Shown here one piece after another: positions 31,198 through 41,034 of a DNA stretch of 64,000 nucleotides. Every line of letters starts with the position of its first letter. The stretch's first letter is position 1. The stretch covers positions 496,001 to 560,000 of the forward strand of contig NZ_CABVIX010000002.1 of NCBI RefSeq assembly GCF_902498185.1. Reading direction: 5' to 3'. Below the pieces are notes generated by a model. That model did no database searches, was not told where the DNA came from, and was given only the letters and a program-made list of their open reading frames with translations. The translations under genes and the position numbers were made by a program. The DNA is from Pseudomonas fluorescens. Lineage in GTDB: Bacteria > Pseudomonadota > Gammaproteobacteria > Pseudomonadales > Pseudomonadaceae.

Positions 31198-31935
31198 ATG
31201 GCTGGCAAGAAGAACATCGAAAAGGAAGGCAGCTCCTGGGTTGGCGGGATCGAAAAGTATTCCCGCAAGATCTGGCTGGCTGGCCTGGGTATCTACTCCA
31301 AGGTCGATCAGGACGGCAGCAAACTGTTCGATTCTCTGGTGAAGGATGGCGAAAAGGCCGAGAAGCAGGCCAAGGACGCCGTTGATTCTGCAAAGGACAG
31401 CGCCAAGGCCAGTACCTCGCGGGTATCCGACGTGAAGGAGCGCGCCAAGGGCAAGTGGGGAGAGCTCGAAGAGGCGTTCGACAAGCGCTTGAACAGCGCT
31501 ATCTCCCGCCTGGGTGTGCCTAGCCGGAACGAGATCAAGGCCCTGCACCAGCAAGTCGATACCCTGACCAAGCAGATCGAACGGTTGACCGGCGCCTCGG
31601 TCAAGCCGGTATCGTCCAGGTCCGTCGCTGCCAGCAAGGCCGCCGCCCGGCCACTGGCCAAGGCCGTGACCAAAGCGGCGGCCAAGCCTGCGGAAAAAGT
31701 GGTCGCGACGGCGAAGTCGGCGGTTGCCAAGACCGAGAAGAGAGCTGCAGCGGCCAAGCCTGCAGCGGCCAAGAAGCCCGCAACGCCCAGAAAACCTGCG
31801 GTGAAGAAGGCGCCGGCCAAGTCCGAGGCACCGGCTTCGAACGCAGCGTCGTCGGGTAATTCGGCTGCCGGCTCGAACAGCGCGTCGTCCAGCGCACCGG
31901 CAAGCGAGTCGGCGGGTCAAGCCAGCCAGGCTTGA
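31198..31935 (+). CDS. phaF: PHA granule-associated phasin and DNA-binding protein PhaF
   Basis: 245-residue bifunctional phasin. Residues 1-130 repeat the PhaI domain (YSRKIWLAGLGIYSKVDQDG). From about 140 on it is a low-complexity histone-H1-like tail with AAKPAA, KPATPRKPA and KKAPAK repeats that binds DNA without sequence specificity and helps distribute granules between daughter cells. The last 35 residues are Ser/Ala-rich. AGGAG at 31188-31192 serves as the ribosome site. It faces phaD across a 29-bp gap holding a hairpin. Confidence 0.94.
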   Translation: MAGKKNIEKEGSSWVGGIEKYSRKIWLAGLGIYSKVDQDGSKLFDSLVKDGEKAEKQAKDAVDSAKDSAKASTSRVSDVKERAKGKWGELEEAFDKRLNSAISRLGVPSRNEIKALHQQVDTLTKQIERLTGASVKPVSSRSVAASKAAARPLAKAVTKAAAKPAEKVVATAKSAVAKTEKRAAAAKPAAAKKPATPRKPAVKKAPAKSEAPASNAASSGNSAAGSNSASSSAPASESAGQASQA

Positions 31936-31942
31936 TTCTCGC

Positions 31943-31966
31943 GATGGTGTCCGCGAGGACACCATC
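31943..31966. terminator. Hairpin between convergent phaF and phaD
   Basis: Perfect 10-bp stem GATGGTGTCC / GGACACCATC with a GCGA tetraloop, lying between the two convergent stops and touching the last bases of phaD. It may terminate transcription in both directions. T-runs are short, so strength is uncertain. Confidence 0.6.
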
Positions 31967-32588
31967 ATCCCTCCAGATACCGCACCGCCATCTTCTCCGC
32001 CGCCTGGCGCGAGGGCTGTCGCAAATGCGGCGCCACCAGCATCATCACTTGATAGACCACCACTCCCACATCCCCCTGCCGGGCTAGCACTCGCTGGTAA
32101 TCCAGGGAGAACAGCAGCGTCAGGGTTATCTGCTCGACCAGTTGCCCCAGTGCCTGGGTGTCGCTCTGCACCTGGCCCTGCGCCTTGAGGCTGGCGAGCA
32201 GCGCCGCCAGGGCGCGTTTGACGGCGTTGATCAGGTTGCGCACGCCACGGGCCAGCTTGGGCAGGCGCCCCGTAAGGTTCGACAGGTCCTGGAACAGGAA
32301 GCGGTACTGGGCCATGCGCTCGACGATCAGATGCAGGAACAACCAGTAATCCTCGGCATCCAGCCGTACGTCCATGGGCGGATCGAGCAGCGGTAGCAGC
32401 GTTTCCTCGAACCGCTCGAACAGACCCAGCACCACCGGTTCCTTGCCATGGAAGTGGTAATACAGATTGCCTGGGCTGATCCCCAATTCATTGGCGATCT
32501 CCAGGGTCGAGACATTCGGCTCGCCCTGCTGGTTGAACAGCTGCAGCGCACAATCGAGGATGCGATCGCGAGTTTTTATCCGGGCCAT
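31965..32588 (-). CDS. phaD: PHA cluster regulator PhaD (TetR family)
   Basis: 207-residue TetR-family protein. Residues 1-55 form the helix-turn-helix (TRDRILDCALQLFNQQGEPN, ISPGNLYYHFHGKEP); the rest is a helical ligand-binding domain. In P. putida, PhaD activates the pha genes, probably with an acyl-CoA-type effector. Candidate target sites flank the cluster upstream of phaI and phaC1. It follows phaC2 after 4 bp. Confidence 0.93.
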   Translation of the reverse strand: MARIKTRDRILDCALQLFNQQGEPNVSTLEIANELGISPGNLYYHFHGKEPVVLGLFERFEETLLPLLDPPMDVRLDAEDYWLFLHLIVERMAQYRFLFQDLSNLTGRLPKLARGVRNLINAVKRALAALLASLKAQGQVQSDTQALGQLVEQITLTLLFSLDYQRVLARQGDVGVVVYQVMMLVAPHLRQPSRQAAEKMAVRYLEG

Positions 32589-32592
32589 GCGC

Positions 32593-34275
32593 TCAGCGGG
32601 CCATCACGTAGGTGCCGGGCGCGGCGTCTGCAGGTGGATATACCTTGTTGCCGAGCTCGCCGCGCGCTTCCTTCAACGCACCAGACCGCTGGCTGATCCA
32701 TTCCAGCCACAGTGGCCACCAGCTGCCGTCGGTGCGCTTGGCATCATGGAACCAGGCGCGCGGGTCGCTGGAAAGCCTCAGGTTGTCCAGGTAGTACGCC
32801 TTGGGATTGCCCGGAGGGTTGATGATGCTCTGGATATGCCCGCTGTTGGCCAGCACGAAACGACGGTTGCCGCCCAGCAAGAGCGCTGAACGGTAGACCG
32901 CGTCCCACGGCGTGATGTGGTCATTGCTGCCGGCCACGGTGAAGGTGTCCAGGTCGACCTGCTTGAGGTCGATGGGCGTGCCGCAGACCTCGAGGCCGGT
33001 CGGGTGGGTGAGCGGGTTGTGCTTGAAGAAGTCCAGAAGGTCGCCATGCAAGGCGGCGGGCAGGCGTGTGTGGTCTGCGTTCCAATAGAGGATGTCGAAG
33101 GCCGGCGGCGTCTTGCCGAGCAGATAGTTGTTGATCCAGTAGTTCCAGATCAGGTCGTTGGGACGCATCCAGGCGAAAATCCGCGCCACCTCGCCGCCAT
33201 CGAGCACCCCGCGCTGATAGGAGCGGCGCTTTGCCGCCTCCACGCTCTGCTCGTCGGCGAACAGAGTGGCGGGGCTTTCGAACCGGCTGTCGAGCAGACT
33301 GACCAGATAGGTGGCACTGCGTACCCGGCGCAGTTGGTGCTTGGCCTGCAGATGTCCTTGCAGTGCCGCCATGGTCAGGCCTCCCGCGCAGGCGCCCAGC
33401 AGGTTCGGGTCACGGCTGCCGGTAATGCTCCGGCAGGCATTGAGGGCCTCTTCCAATGCCTGCACATAGCTGGACAAACCCCACTCGCGATGACGTGCCT
33501 CGGGGTTGCGCCAACTGACCATGAACACCTGCAGGCCGTTCTTGAGCATGTACTGGACATAGCTGTTGGTCGGCCGCAGATCGAAAATGTAGTACTTGTT
33601 GATCTGTGGCGGCACCACGATCAGCGGCCGGGCATAGTGTTTCTCGCTCATCGGCCGGTACTGGATAAGCTCCAGCAGGTCATTGCGAAAGACCACAGCA
33701 CCAGGGGTCGCGGCCAGGCTGGCACCCACCTTGAATGCGTCCTGATCGACCTGCCGCGGCAGGCCGTCGTTGTGCCGCAGGTCGTCCAGCAGATTGCCAG
33801 CGCCGCGCACCAGGCTCATCCCGCCGGTGTTGAGCAGCTCCTTGACCGCCAGCGGGTTGAGCAGAGAATTGCTCGGCGCCAGGGCGTCGTTCAGCAGGTT
33901 GACCACGAACTGGGCGCGGGCCCGGTCATCTGGCGACAGCTGGCTTTCCTCGATCCACAGGCGGCTCTGCTTCTGCCAGGCCAGGTACGCTTGCAGACCG
34001 CGGCGGTAGAACGGATTCTGGCTCCACGTCGGATCCTGGAATCGATTGTCACGGGCATGCGGCTGGCAAGGTGTGTCGCCAAGCATTACCCGGCCCAGCT
34101 GAGCGCCCAGGGCCAACATGTGCCGGGCGGTATGCAGGGGGTTGAGCACACCGTGGCGGCCGACCTGGCGCAGGGTCGAGATCAGGTCGCGGCCTCGCAG
34201 GCCGGTGATCGCGTTCTGGACGTTCATTGTCGTGACAGGGACGGTTCGAGCCCCTTTCGCCGGTCTCTCGTTCAT
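32593..34275 (-). CDS. phaC2: Class II PHA synthase PhaC2
   Basis: 560-residue polymerase of 3-hydroxyacyl-CoA (C6-C14) into medium-chain-length PHA at the granule surface. The lipase-like box GACAGG places the nucleophile at Cys296; the catalytic Asp and His are in the region FTVAGSNDHITPWDAV and LANSGHIQSIINPPG. It is paralogous to PhaC1 over the full length. The gene lies 49 bp downstream of phaZ and just before phaD. Confidence 0.95.
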   Translation of the reverse strand: MNERPAKGARTVPVTTMNVQNAITGLRGRDLISTLRQVGRHGVLNPLHTARHMLALGAQLGRVMLGDTPCQPHARDNRFQDPTWSQNPFYRRGLQAYLAWQKQSRLWIEESQLSPDDRARAQFVVNLLNDALAPSNSLLNPLAVKELLNTGGMSLVRGAGNLLDDLRHNDGLPRQVDQDAFKVGASLAATPGAVVFRNDLLELIQYRPMSEKHYARPLIVVPPQINKYYIFDLRPTNSYVQYMLKNGLQVFMVSWRNPEARHREWGLSSYVQALEEALNACRSITGSRDPNLLGACAGGLTMAALQGHLQAKHQLRRVRSATYLVSLLDSRFESPATLFADEQSVEAAKRRSYQRGVLDGGEVARIFAWMRPNDLIWNYWINNYLLGKTPPAFDILYWNADHTRLPAALHGDLLDFFKHNPLTHPTGLEVCGTPIDLKQVDLDTFTVAGSNDHITPWDAVYRSALLLGGNRRFVLANSGHIQSIINPPGNPKAYYLDNLRLSSDPRAWFHDAKRTDGSWWPLWLEWISQRSGALKEARGELGNKVYPPADAAPGTYVMAR

Positions 34276-34324
34276 CAGGCAACACTCCCTCGTCAGGCCT
34301 TTCCACGATCAGATCAATACGGCA

Positions 34325-35176
34325 TCAGCCACCCGTGGCAGGCCGTGGGTGCATGACCGCGCGTTGGCGCTCTTGCTGGAGGAACTTCATGATGATCGGG
34401 GCGACGGCCTCGGCTCGGGTGATCAGAAACAGGTGGCCGTCGTCGATTATGTGTAGCTGGGCATTGGGAATTCGCCAGGCCAGCAGGCGCATGTTGATCA
34501 GCGGAATCAGCGGGTCATCGTCGCCCGCCAGCACCAGGGTGGGCTGATGGATCTTGTGCAGCCAGTGGATGCTGGTCCAGCCGAGGCCCGCGAACAACTG
34601 CCAGTAGTAGCCCAGCTTGCCCCCGGAGCGCACCTTGGAGGCGTGCGACAGAGCCAGGTCAGGGTTCCGGCGAAAGCCACCGCCATAGATCTCCGGGGCG
34701 ATGCGGATCACATGCGAAGGCTGCACGTACCGCCGGGGACTTGCCATCATCCACAGCACCCTGGGCTTTCCCGGTACCATGAAGGCGCCGGCCGCCGTGG
34801 CCGCCAGCACCAGCTTGCGGCAGCGCTCGGGGTAATCGAAGGCGAACTGCTGGGCCAGCGCACCGCCCCACGACACGCCGATGGCATTCACTTGCCCATA
34901 GTCGAGGTAGTCGAGCATTCTCGCGGTCAGTTTTGCCAGGCCAGGAAAGCGATAGGGCTGCCTGGGCGTCGATGAACCTCCGACACCAGGGACGTCGAAA
35001 GCGATCACCTCAAGGTCTGGGTCCAGGGCTTCGATGAACGGATAGACCAGCTCCAGGTTGGCGCCGATGCCATTGAAGATCAGCAATGGCGTCAGGTGCG
35101 GCTTGCCGGGACGGACAGCGGTGCGGATGGACTGGCCATCCAGCTCGACGGTCCTGAGAATGTACGGATGCGGCAT
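34325..35176 (-). CDS. phaZ: Intracellular PHA depolymerase PhaZ
   Basis: 283-residue alpha/beta-hydrolase that releases 3-hydroxyacids from stored mcl-PHA. The nucleophile elbow GVSWGG gives Ser102; Asp in LVLAGDDDPLIP and His in IDDGHLFLIT complete the triad. The start is the ATG at 35176 (MPHPYILRTVELDG); an upstream in-frame ATG at 35224 adds 16 residues not typical for the family. It lies between the two synthase genes, as in other mcl-PHA producers. Confidence 0.95.
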   Translation of the reverse strand: MPHPYILRTVELDGQSIRTAVRPGKPHLTPLLIFNGIGANLELVYPFIEALDPDLEVIAFDVPGVGGSSTPRQPYRFPGLAKLTARMLDYLDYGQVNAIGVSWGGALAQQFAFDYPERCRKLVLAATAAGAFMVPGKPRVLWMMASPRRYVQPSHVIRIAPEIYGGGFRRNPDLALSHASKVRSGGKLGYYWQLFAGLGWTSIHWLHKIHQPTLVLAGDDDPLIPLINMRLLAWRIPNAQLHIIDDGHLFLITRAEAVAPIIMKFLQQERQRAVMHPRPATGG

Positions 35177-35234
35177 GCGCGAAACCCTGTGGTGGATAAG
35201 TCGCCGTGGGGCCTGGGCCGCCACGGCGTGACAC

Positions 35235-36914
35235 TCAACGCTCGTGAACGTAAGTTCCCGGTGCGGCTTCCCCGGCTGCGTAGGTCCGATTGCCCAGCCG
35301 CGTCGGCGCTTTCTTCATCTCGCCGGCGCGCTCACCCAGCCAGGCGTGCCAGTGCAGCCACCAGGAATCAGTGTGCTTGATGGCGCTTTCCTGCCAGGCC
35401 AGCGGGTCGGCGGGCTGCTCGGTGCCCGTCATGTAGCGGCCCTTGGGGTTGCCGGGTGGGTTGAGGATGCTCTGGATGTGACCACTGTTGGACAGCACGA
35501 ATTCGACTTTGCCGCCGAACAGATGCGCCGAGCGGTAGCACGAGTGCCACGGGGTGATGTGGTCCGCGGTGCCGGCAACGCTGTAGATATCGCAGGTAAC
35601 GTTCTTCAGGTCGATGGAGGTGCCGCAGACTTCCAGGCCGTTGGAGCGGATCAGCGGGTTGTTCTTGAACATCTCGATCAGGTCGCCATGGAAGGCGGCC
35701 GGCAGGCGTGTGGTGTCGTTGTTCCAGAACAGAATGTCGAAGACCGGCGGCTCGTTGCCCAGCAGGTAATTGTTGACCCAGTAGTTCCAGATAAGGTCGT
35801 TTGGACGCATCCAGGCGAACACCTTGGCCATCTCGCTGCCTTCGAGCACTCCGGCCTGGTAGGAGTGCCGCTTGGCCGTTTCCAGGGTCTGCTCGTCGAC
35901 GAACAGCGCGACCTGGGTGTCGATCGTGGTGTCGAGCACGCTGACCAGCAGGGTCAAGGCATTGACCTTGTTCTGACCCAGGGCGGCGTAGTGCCCCACC
36001 AGCGCCGTGCAGGTAATGCCACCCGAGCAGGCGCCGAGCATGTTCAGGTCCTTGCTGCCGGTGATCGACAGCACCGCGTCGACGGCTTCCTTTAGGGCGT
36101 CGATGTAGGTCGACAGGCCCCACTCGCGCTGCGCCTTGGTCGGGTTGCGCCAGCTGATGATGAAAGTCTGCTGGTTGGAGCGCAGGCAGTACCGCGCCAG
36201 GCTCTTTTCCGGGCTCAGGTCGAAGACGTAGAACTTGTTGATCTGCGGTGGCACCACCAGCAGCGGGCGCTGGTACACCTGTTCGGTGATCGGCCGGTAC
36301 TGGATCAGCTCCAGCACATCATTGCGGTACACCACCGAGCCTTCGCTGGTGCCCAGGTTCTTGCCGACCTCGAAGGCGTCCATGTTGACCTGACTGGGCA
36401 TGCCGCCGTTGTTGACCACATCCTTGGCCAGGTTGGACAGACCGTCGAGCAGACTCTTGCCGCCTGTCTCGAAAAAGCGTTTTACCGCTGCAGGGTTGGC
36501 CGCAGTATTGGTGGGCGCCATGGCCTCGGTCATCAGGTTGATGACGAAGTGCCCGCGATTGATGTCCTGCTCCGACAGGTTGCTGTTGCCAATCCAGTCG
36601 TGCAGCTCCTTGCGCCAGGCGAGGTAAGTCTGCAGGTACCGGCGATACATCGGGTTCTGGCTCCAGGCCGGATCGTTGAAGCGCTTGTCGTCGCTTGCCG
36701 GAGCCAGGGACGACTTGCCGAGCAAGACGTCTTTGAGCTCCAGTCCAAAGTGCGCTACGTGCTTCGCGCTGTGCAGCGGCTGGCGAATGGCCTGGCGCAG
36801 CACCGTACGCGCCGTGGTCAGCAGATCTTTGCGACGGATGCCGATGACCGGGTTCAGACCCAGGGTGTTCTCCGAGGCCTGGCGCTGCAGTTCATCGTTG
36901 TTCTTGTTACTCAT
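35235..36914 (-). CDS. phaC1: Class II PHA synthase PhaC1
   Basis: 559-residue mcl-PHA synthase, first gene of phaC1-Z-C2-D. The box GACSGG sets the catalytic cysteine at 296, with TADHITPWHSCY and LSNSGHIQSILNPPGNP as later active-site regions. The length and N-terminus (MSNKNNDELQRQASENT) agree with class II enzymes. The 296-bp upstream region contains a candidate PhaD site. With PhaC2 it provides two synthases of similar type; which dominates cannot be told here. Confidence 0.96.
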   Translation of the reverse strand: MSNKNNDELQRQASENTLGLNPVIGIRRKDLLTTARTVLRQAIRQPLHSAKHVAHFGLELKDVLLGKSSLAPASDDKRFNDPAWSQNPMYRRYLQTYLAWRKELHDWIGNSNLSEQDINRGHFVINLMTEAMAPTNTAANPAAVKRFFETGGKSLLDGLSNLAKDVVNNGGMPSQVNMDAFEVGKNLGTSEGSVVYRNDVLELIQYRPITEQVYQRPLLVVPPQINKFYVFDLSPEKSLARYCLRSNQQTFIISWRNPTKAQREWGLSTYIDALKEAVDAVLSITGSKDLNMLGACSGGITCTALVGHYAALGQNKVNALTLLVSVLDTTIDTQVALFVDEQTLETAKRHSYQAGVLEGSEMAKVFAWMRPNDLIWNYWVNNYLLGNEPPVFDILFWNNDTTRLPAAFHGDLIEMFKNNPLIRSNGLEVCGTSIDLKNVTCDIYSVAGTADHITPWHSCYRSAHLFGGKVEFVLSNSGHIQSILNPPGNPKGRYMTGTEQPADPLAWQESAIKHTDSWWLHWHAWLGERAGEMKKAPTRLGNRTYAAGEAAPGTYVHER

Positions 36915-37174
36915 CTACGACGCTCCATTGTCCTGAGACGAGTACCGGCGCTGTGCTTTGTGGCACAGGCAGATGCCCGGTACTACTGCTCGGGTGACCA
37001 GTGATAACGAACAGCGGTGGCGCGACCGGCCGCCGGTGCCGGCCTGGCCCCACCCGCTCTTGAAAACCGCGGAAACAACGCAGGGAACTTGCCAGCTCCA
37101 TTGGTTACCCGACTTTCATGTAATGCGCAAGACAGCCAGTCATTGGCTGTCAAGACGACATTCAAGCAGATGAG

Positions 37175-37194
37175 ATTAGAAAATGCGCTCTAAC
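37175..37194. promoter_or_regulatory. Candidate PhaD operator upstream of phaC1
   Basis: ATTAGA-AAATGCGC-TCTAAC: inverted 6-bp half-sites with an 8-bp spacer, about 260 bp upstream of the phaC1 start. It matches the site in front of phaI. An overlapping inverted repeat, GCTCTA (37187-37192) and TAGAGC (37212-37217), runs into the stop of the next gene. The rest of the 36915-37210 region shows nothing else I can name. Confidence 0.6.
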
Positions 37195-37210
37195 CCTCGG
37201 AAACGTTACC

Positions 37211-37588
37211 CTAGAGCATGAGCTTGACGGCGGATTCTGACGGATCGCGGGATTTCCCCGCCTTGTGCAATTCGTCGAGATATTCGGCCCACAGCTGTTG
37301 CTGGCGCAGGCACAACTGTTCGAGGTACTCCCAGGTGAAGAGGCCGCTGTCGTGGCCATCGTCGAAGGTCAGCTTGAGTGCGTATTGTCCAGCGGGCTCG
37401 AGGCCGACAAGGCCAACGCCGAGCTTACCGAACTGCAGGATGGGGTTGCCGTGGCCCTGGACCTCGGCGGAGGGGGAGTGCACGCGCAGGAACTCTGCGG
37501 GCAGGTCATAGGATTCGTCGGGGCCGTAGGTGAGACGAAGGGTCTTGGAGGCTTTGTGAAGGTTGATTGCAGTGGGGAGTCTGGGCAT
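37211..37588 (-). CDS. DUF971 family protein (gamma-butyrobetaine hydroxylase-like N-terminal domain)
   Basis: 125-residue protein with the small domain found at the N-terminus of gamma-butyrobetaine hydroxylases (TYGPDESYDLPAEFLRVHSPSAE cut into strands; LKLTFDDGHDSGLFTWEYL). As a stand-alone protein its role is not known; proposals include iron-sulfur or metal handling. Start at the ATG at 37588 (MPRLPTAINLHK). It follows hslU by 50 bp in the same direction, a pairing conserved in many Pseudomonas. Confidence 0.85.
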   Translation of the reverse strand: MPRLPTAINLHKASKTLRLTYGPDESYDLPAEFLRVHSPSAEVQGHGNPILQFGKLGVGLVGLEPAGQYALKLTFDDGHDSGLFTWEYLEQLCLRQQQLWAEYLDELHKAGKSRDPSESAVKLML

Positions 37589-37638
37589 GGCTTGGTGTTC
37601 TCTGCAGGTAGAAGGGCCGCAAAGCGGCCCCATACGGT

Positions 37639-38982
<1,344 letters not shown>

Positions 38983-39023
38983 GGTAATGATGGTCCTCGG
39001 ACGCAGTGGGTCAGCGTGGAAAA

Positions 39024-39044
39024 GCCCGGCCGTCGGGGCCGGGC
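39024..39044 (-). terminator. Terminator-like hairpin between hslV and hslU
   Basis: On the minus strand, an 8-bp GC stem (arms GCCCGGCC and GGCCGGGC, 5-nt loop) is followed at once by TTTT. It lies in the 76-bp gap inside the hslVU operon, so it may act as a partial terminator that lowers hslU relative to hslV. Confidence 0.55.
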
Positions 39045-39058
39045 GCCAGAACAGCTGA

Positions 39059-39589
39059 TCACTCGGCCAGGTCCTGCTCCTCGATGGTCAGGTTGTGATT
39101 GGTGAACACGCAGATGTCACCGGCGATATTCAGGGCGGTCTCGGCGATCTCGCGGGCCGACAGGTCGGTCTTGTTCAGCAGGGCGCGCGCGGCGGCCTGG
39201 GCAAAGGCGCCACCGGAGCCCATGGCGATCAGGCCGTCTTCGGGCTCGACCACGTCACCGTTGCCGGTGATGATCAGCGACGCGTCCTTGTTGGCCACGG
39301 CCAGCATGGCCTCGAGGCGGCTCAGGGAGCGGTCGGTACGCCACTCCTTGGCAAGCTCGACGGCGGCGCGGACGAGGTGGCCCTGGTGTTTTTCCAGCTG
39401 GCCTTCGAAGCGCTCGAAGAGAGTGAAGGCGTCGGCGGTGGCACCGGCAAAACCTGCGATGACCTGACCGTGGTACAGGCGGCGAACCTTCTTGGCATTG
39501 CCTTTCATCACGGTATTGCCGAGGGAAACCTGGCCGTCGCCCGCCATGACGACTTTGCCGTGGCGGCGAACTGAAACGATGGTGGTCAA
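39059..39589 (-). CDS. hslV: ATP-dependent protease proteolytic subunit HslV
   Basis: 176-residue threonine protease related to the proteasome beta subunit. The N-terminal [20 protein letters not shown] exposes the catalytic Thr after removal of Met, and the [12 protein letters not shown] region is conserved. It forms a double hexamer with HslU. A sigma-32-like promoter lies 46 bp upstream of the start, fitting heat-shock control. Confidence 0.97.
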   Translation of the reverse strand: MTTIVSVRRHGKVVMAGDGQVSLGNTVMKGNAKKVRRLYHGQVIAGFAGATADAFTLFERFEGQLEKHQGHLVRAAVELAKEWRTDRSLSRLEAMLAVANKDASLIITGNGDVVEPEDGLIAMGSGGAFAQAAARALLNKTDLSAREIAETALNIAGDICVFTNHNLTIEEQDLAE

Positions 39590-39634
39590 GGGAGAGTCTC
39601 CACGCAGCGGGGCGAAAATGCCTGATGCAGACTC

Positions 39635-39663
39635 ATATGGGGGAGGGGGGGAAGGATTTCAAC
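39635..39663 (-). promoter_or_regulatory. Sigma-32-like heat-shock promoter of hslVU
   Basis: On the minus strand GTTGAAA (39663-39657), a 14-nt spacer, then CCCCATAT (39642-39635). This fits the heat-shock consensus CTTGAAA-N11-16-CCCCATNT with one mismatch. The position leaves a leader of roughly 40 nt to the hslV ATG. A CTTGAAA at 39672-39666 is too far away (23 nt) to be the -35 box. Confidence 0.7.
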
Positions 39664-39668
39664 TCTTT

Positions 39669-39740
39669 CAAGCTGCGAGCTTGAAGCTGCAAGCTACAAG
39701 AAAAGCCGGCGTGCACCGATCCTGCTTTACTTGCAGCTTG
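39669..39740. repeat. Intergenic hairpin repeat, copy 1 (pyrC'-hslV)
   Basis: Contains GAAGCTGCAAGCTACAAG on the left and TTTACTTGCAGCTTG on the right, forming an imperfect inverted repeat around AAAAGCCGGCGTGC. The CAAGCTGCAAG-type arms recur in three other intergenic regions of this window. It may also end transcription of pyrC'. Confidence 0.65.
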
Positions 39741-39762
39741 TGGATCATGTCTTAAAGCTGCT

Positions 39763-41034
39763 TCATGCCTCGTGGCAGACGTGGCCGTCGACGAGCGTGT
39801 AGCGCACCGCGCTCGGCAGGCAGTGTCCGATGAACGGGCAGTTATCGCCGCGCGAATACCATTGCTCACCGGCCACGGTGGACGCCTTAGGGTCGAACAG
39901 TACAAGGTCCGCCGCGCCGCCCACCTTCAGCTCGCCCGCTGGCAGCCGCATGGCCTCGGCCGGGCCGCTGGACAGCCGTGCCAGCAAGGTCGGCAGGTCG
40001 AGCAGGCCATCCTCCACCAGGGTCATGGCCAGCGGCAACAACAGCTCGACGCTGCTGATACCTGGCTCCGTAGCGCCGAACGGTGCCAGCTTGGCATCGC
40101 GTTCGTGGGGCTGGTGATGGCTGGAAATCGCCTGGATGACGCCCGACTTCACCGCCTCGCGCAGGCCATCGCGGTCTGCCTGGGTCCGTAACGGTGGTTG
40201 CACGTGGTACAGGCTGGAGAAGTCACGCAAGGCTTCGTCGGTGAGGATCAGCTGGTACAGGGCGACGTCGGCGGTTACCGGCAGGCCGAGTGCCTGGGCC
40301 TGGGCGATCAGGCGCGCGCCGCGGGCGCTGGTCAGCTGACTGAAGTGCGCGCGCACGCCGGTCTGCTCGACCAGCAACAGGTTGCGCGCCAGGGCGACGG
40401 TCTCGGCGGTTTCAGGAATACCCGGGAGGCCAAGAAAGCTTGCCATCGGGCCTTCATGGGCGAGGCCACCCTGGGACAGGTCCCGGTCCTGGGAGTGAAA
40501 CACTACCGTCAGGTCGAACGTGGCGGCGTATTCCAGGGCGCGGGCCAGGGTACGGTTGTTGCCGATGCTGTTCAGGCCGTTGCCGAAGGCCACGCAGCCG
40601 GTGTCGCGCAGGGCAACCAGCTCGGCCAGTTGCTCGCCTTCCAGGCCCTTGGTCAGCGCGCCGATCGGGTAGACCTTGCTGTGGCCCGCTTCACGGGCGC
40701 GGTCGAGGATCAGTTCCGCCACGGCCGAGGTGTCGAGTACTGGACGGGTCTGCGGCGGACAGCACAGGCTGGTCACGCCACCGGCGGCCGCGGCGCGGGT
40801 CTCGCTGGCGATGTTGCCCTTGCGGCTGTAGCCCGGTTCGCGCAGGGCGACGTCGAGGTCGACCAGGCCGGGTGCTGCCACCAGACCATGGGCGTCGAGG
40901 GTACGGCTGGCACTGAAACCAGCCGGGGCGGCACCGATGGCGATGATCTTGTCGCCATCCAGGTGCAGGTCGCTGACCTGGTCGAGGCCGCTGGCAGGAT
41001 CGATGACCCGGGCGCCGAGAATACTGATGCTCAC
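39763..41034 (-). CDS. pyrC': Dihydroorotase-like protein PyrC', probably inactive
   Basis: 423-residue amidohydrolase homologue. At the place where active dihydroorotases have H-x-H (VDVHVHLREPG), this one reads [11 protein letters not shown], so the two metal-binding histidines are missing. In P. putida such a protein is known as a structural partner needed for assembly of the aspartate transcarbamoylase holoenzyme. It overlaps pyrB by 4 bp, which fits a fixed complex. Active PyrC must be encoded elsewhere. Confidence 0.92.
   Translation of the reverse strand: MSISILGARVIDPASGLDQVSDLHLDGDKIIAIGAAPAGFSASRTLDAHGLVAAPGLVDLDVALREPGYSRKGNIASETRAAAAGGVTSLCCPPQTRPVLDTSAVAELILDRAREAGHSKVYPIGALTKGLEGEQLAELVALRDTGCVAFGNGLNSIGNNRTLARALEYAATFDLTVVFHSQDRDLSQGGLAHEGPMASFLGLPGIPETAETVALARNLLLVEQTGVRAHFSQLTSARGARLIAQAQALGLPVTADVALYQLILTDEALRDFSSLYHVQPPLRTQADRDGLREAVKSGVIQAISSHHQPHERDAKLAPFGATEPGISSVELLLPLAMTLVEDGLLDLPTLLARLSSGPAEAMRLPAGELKVGGAADLVLFDPKASTVAGEQWYSRGDNCPFIGHCLPSAVRYTLVDGHVCHEA

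Noticed and set aside
39666..39672. CTTGAAA as -35 box of the hslV heat-shock promoter
   Set aside because: It is an exact consensus match but 23 nt from CCCCATAT; GTTGAAA at 39657-39663 gives the correct 14-nt spacing.
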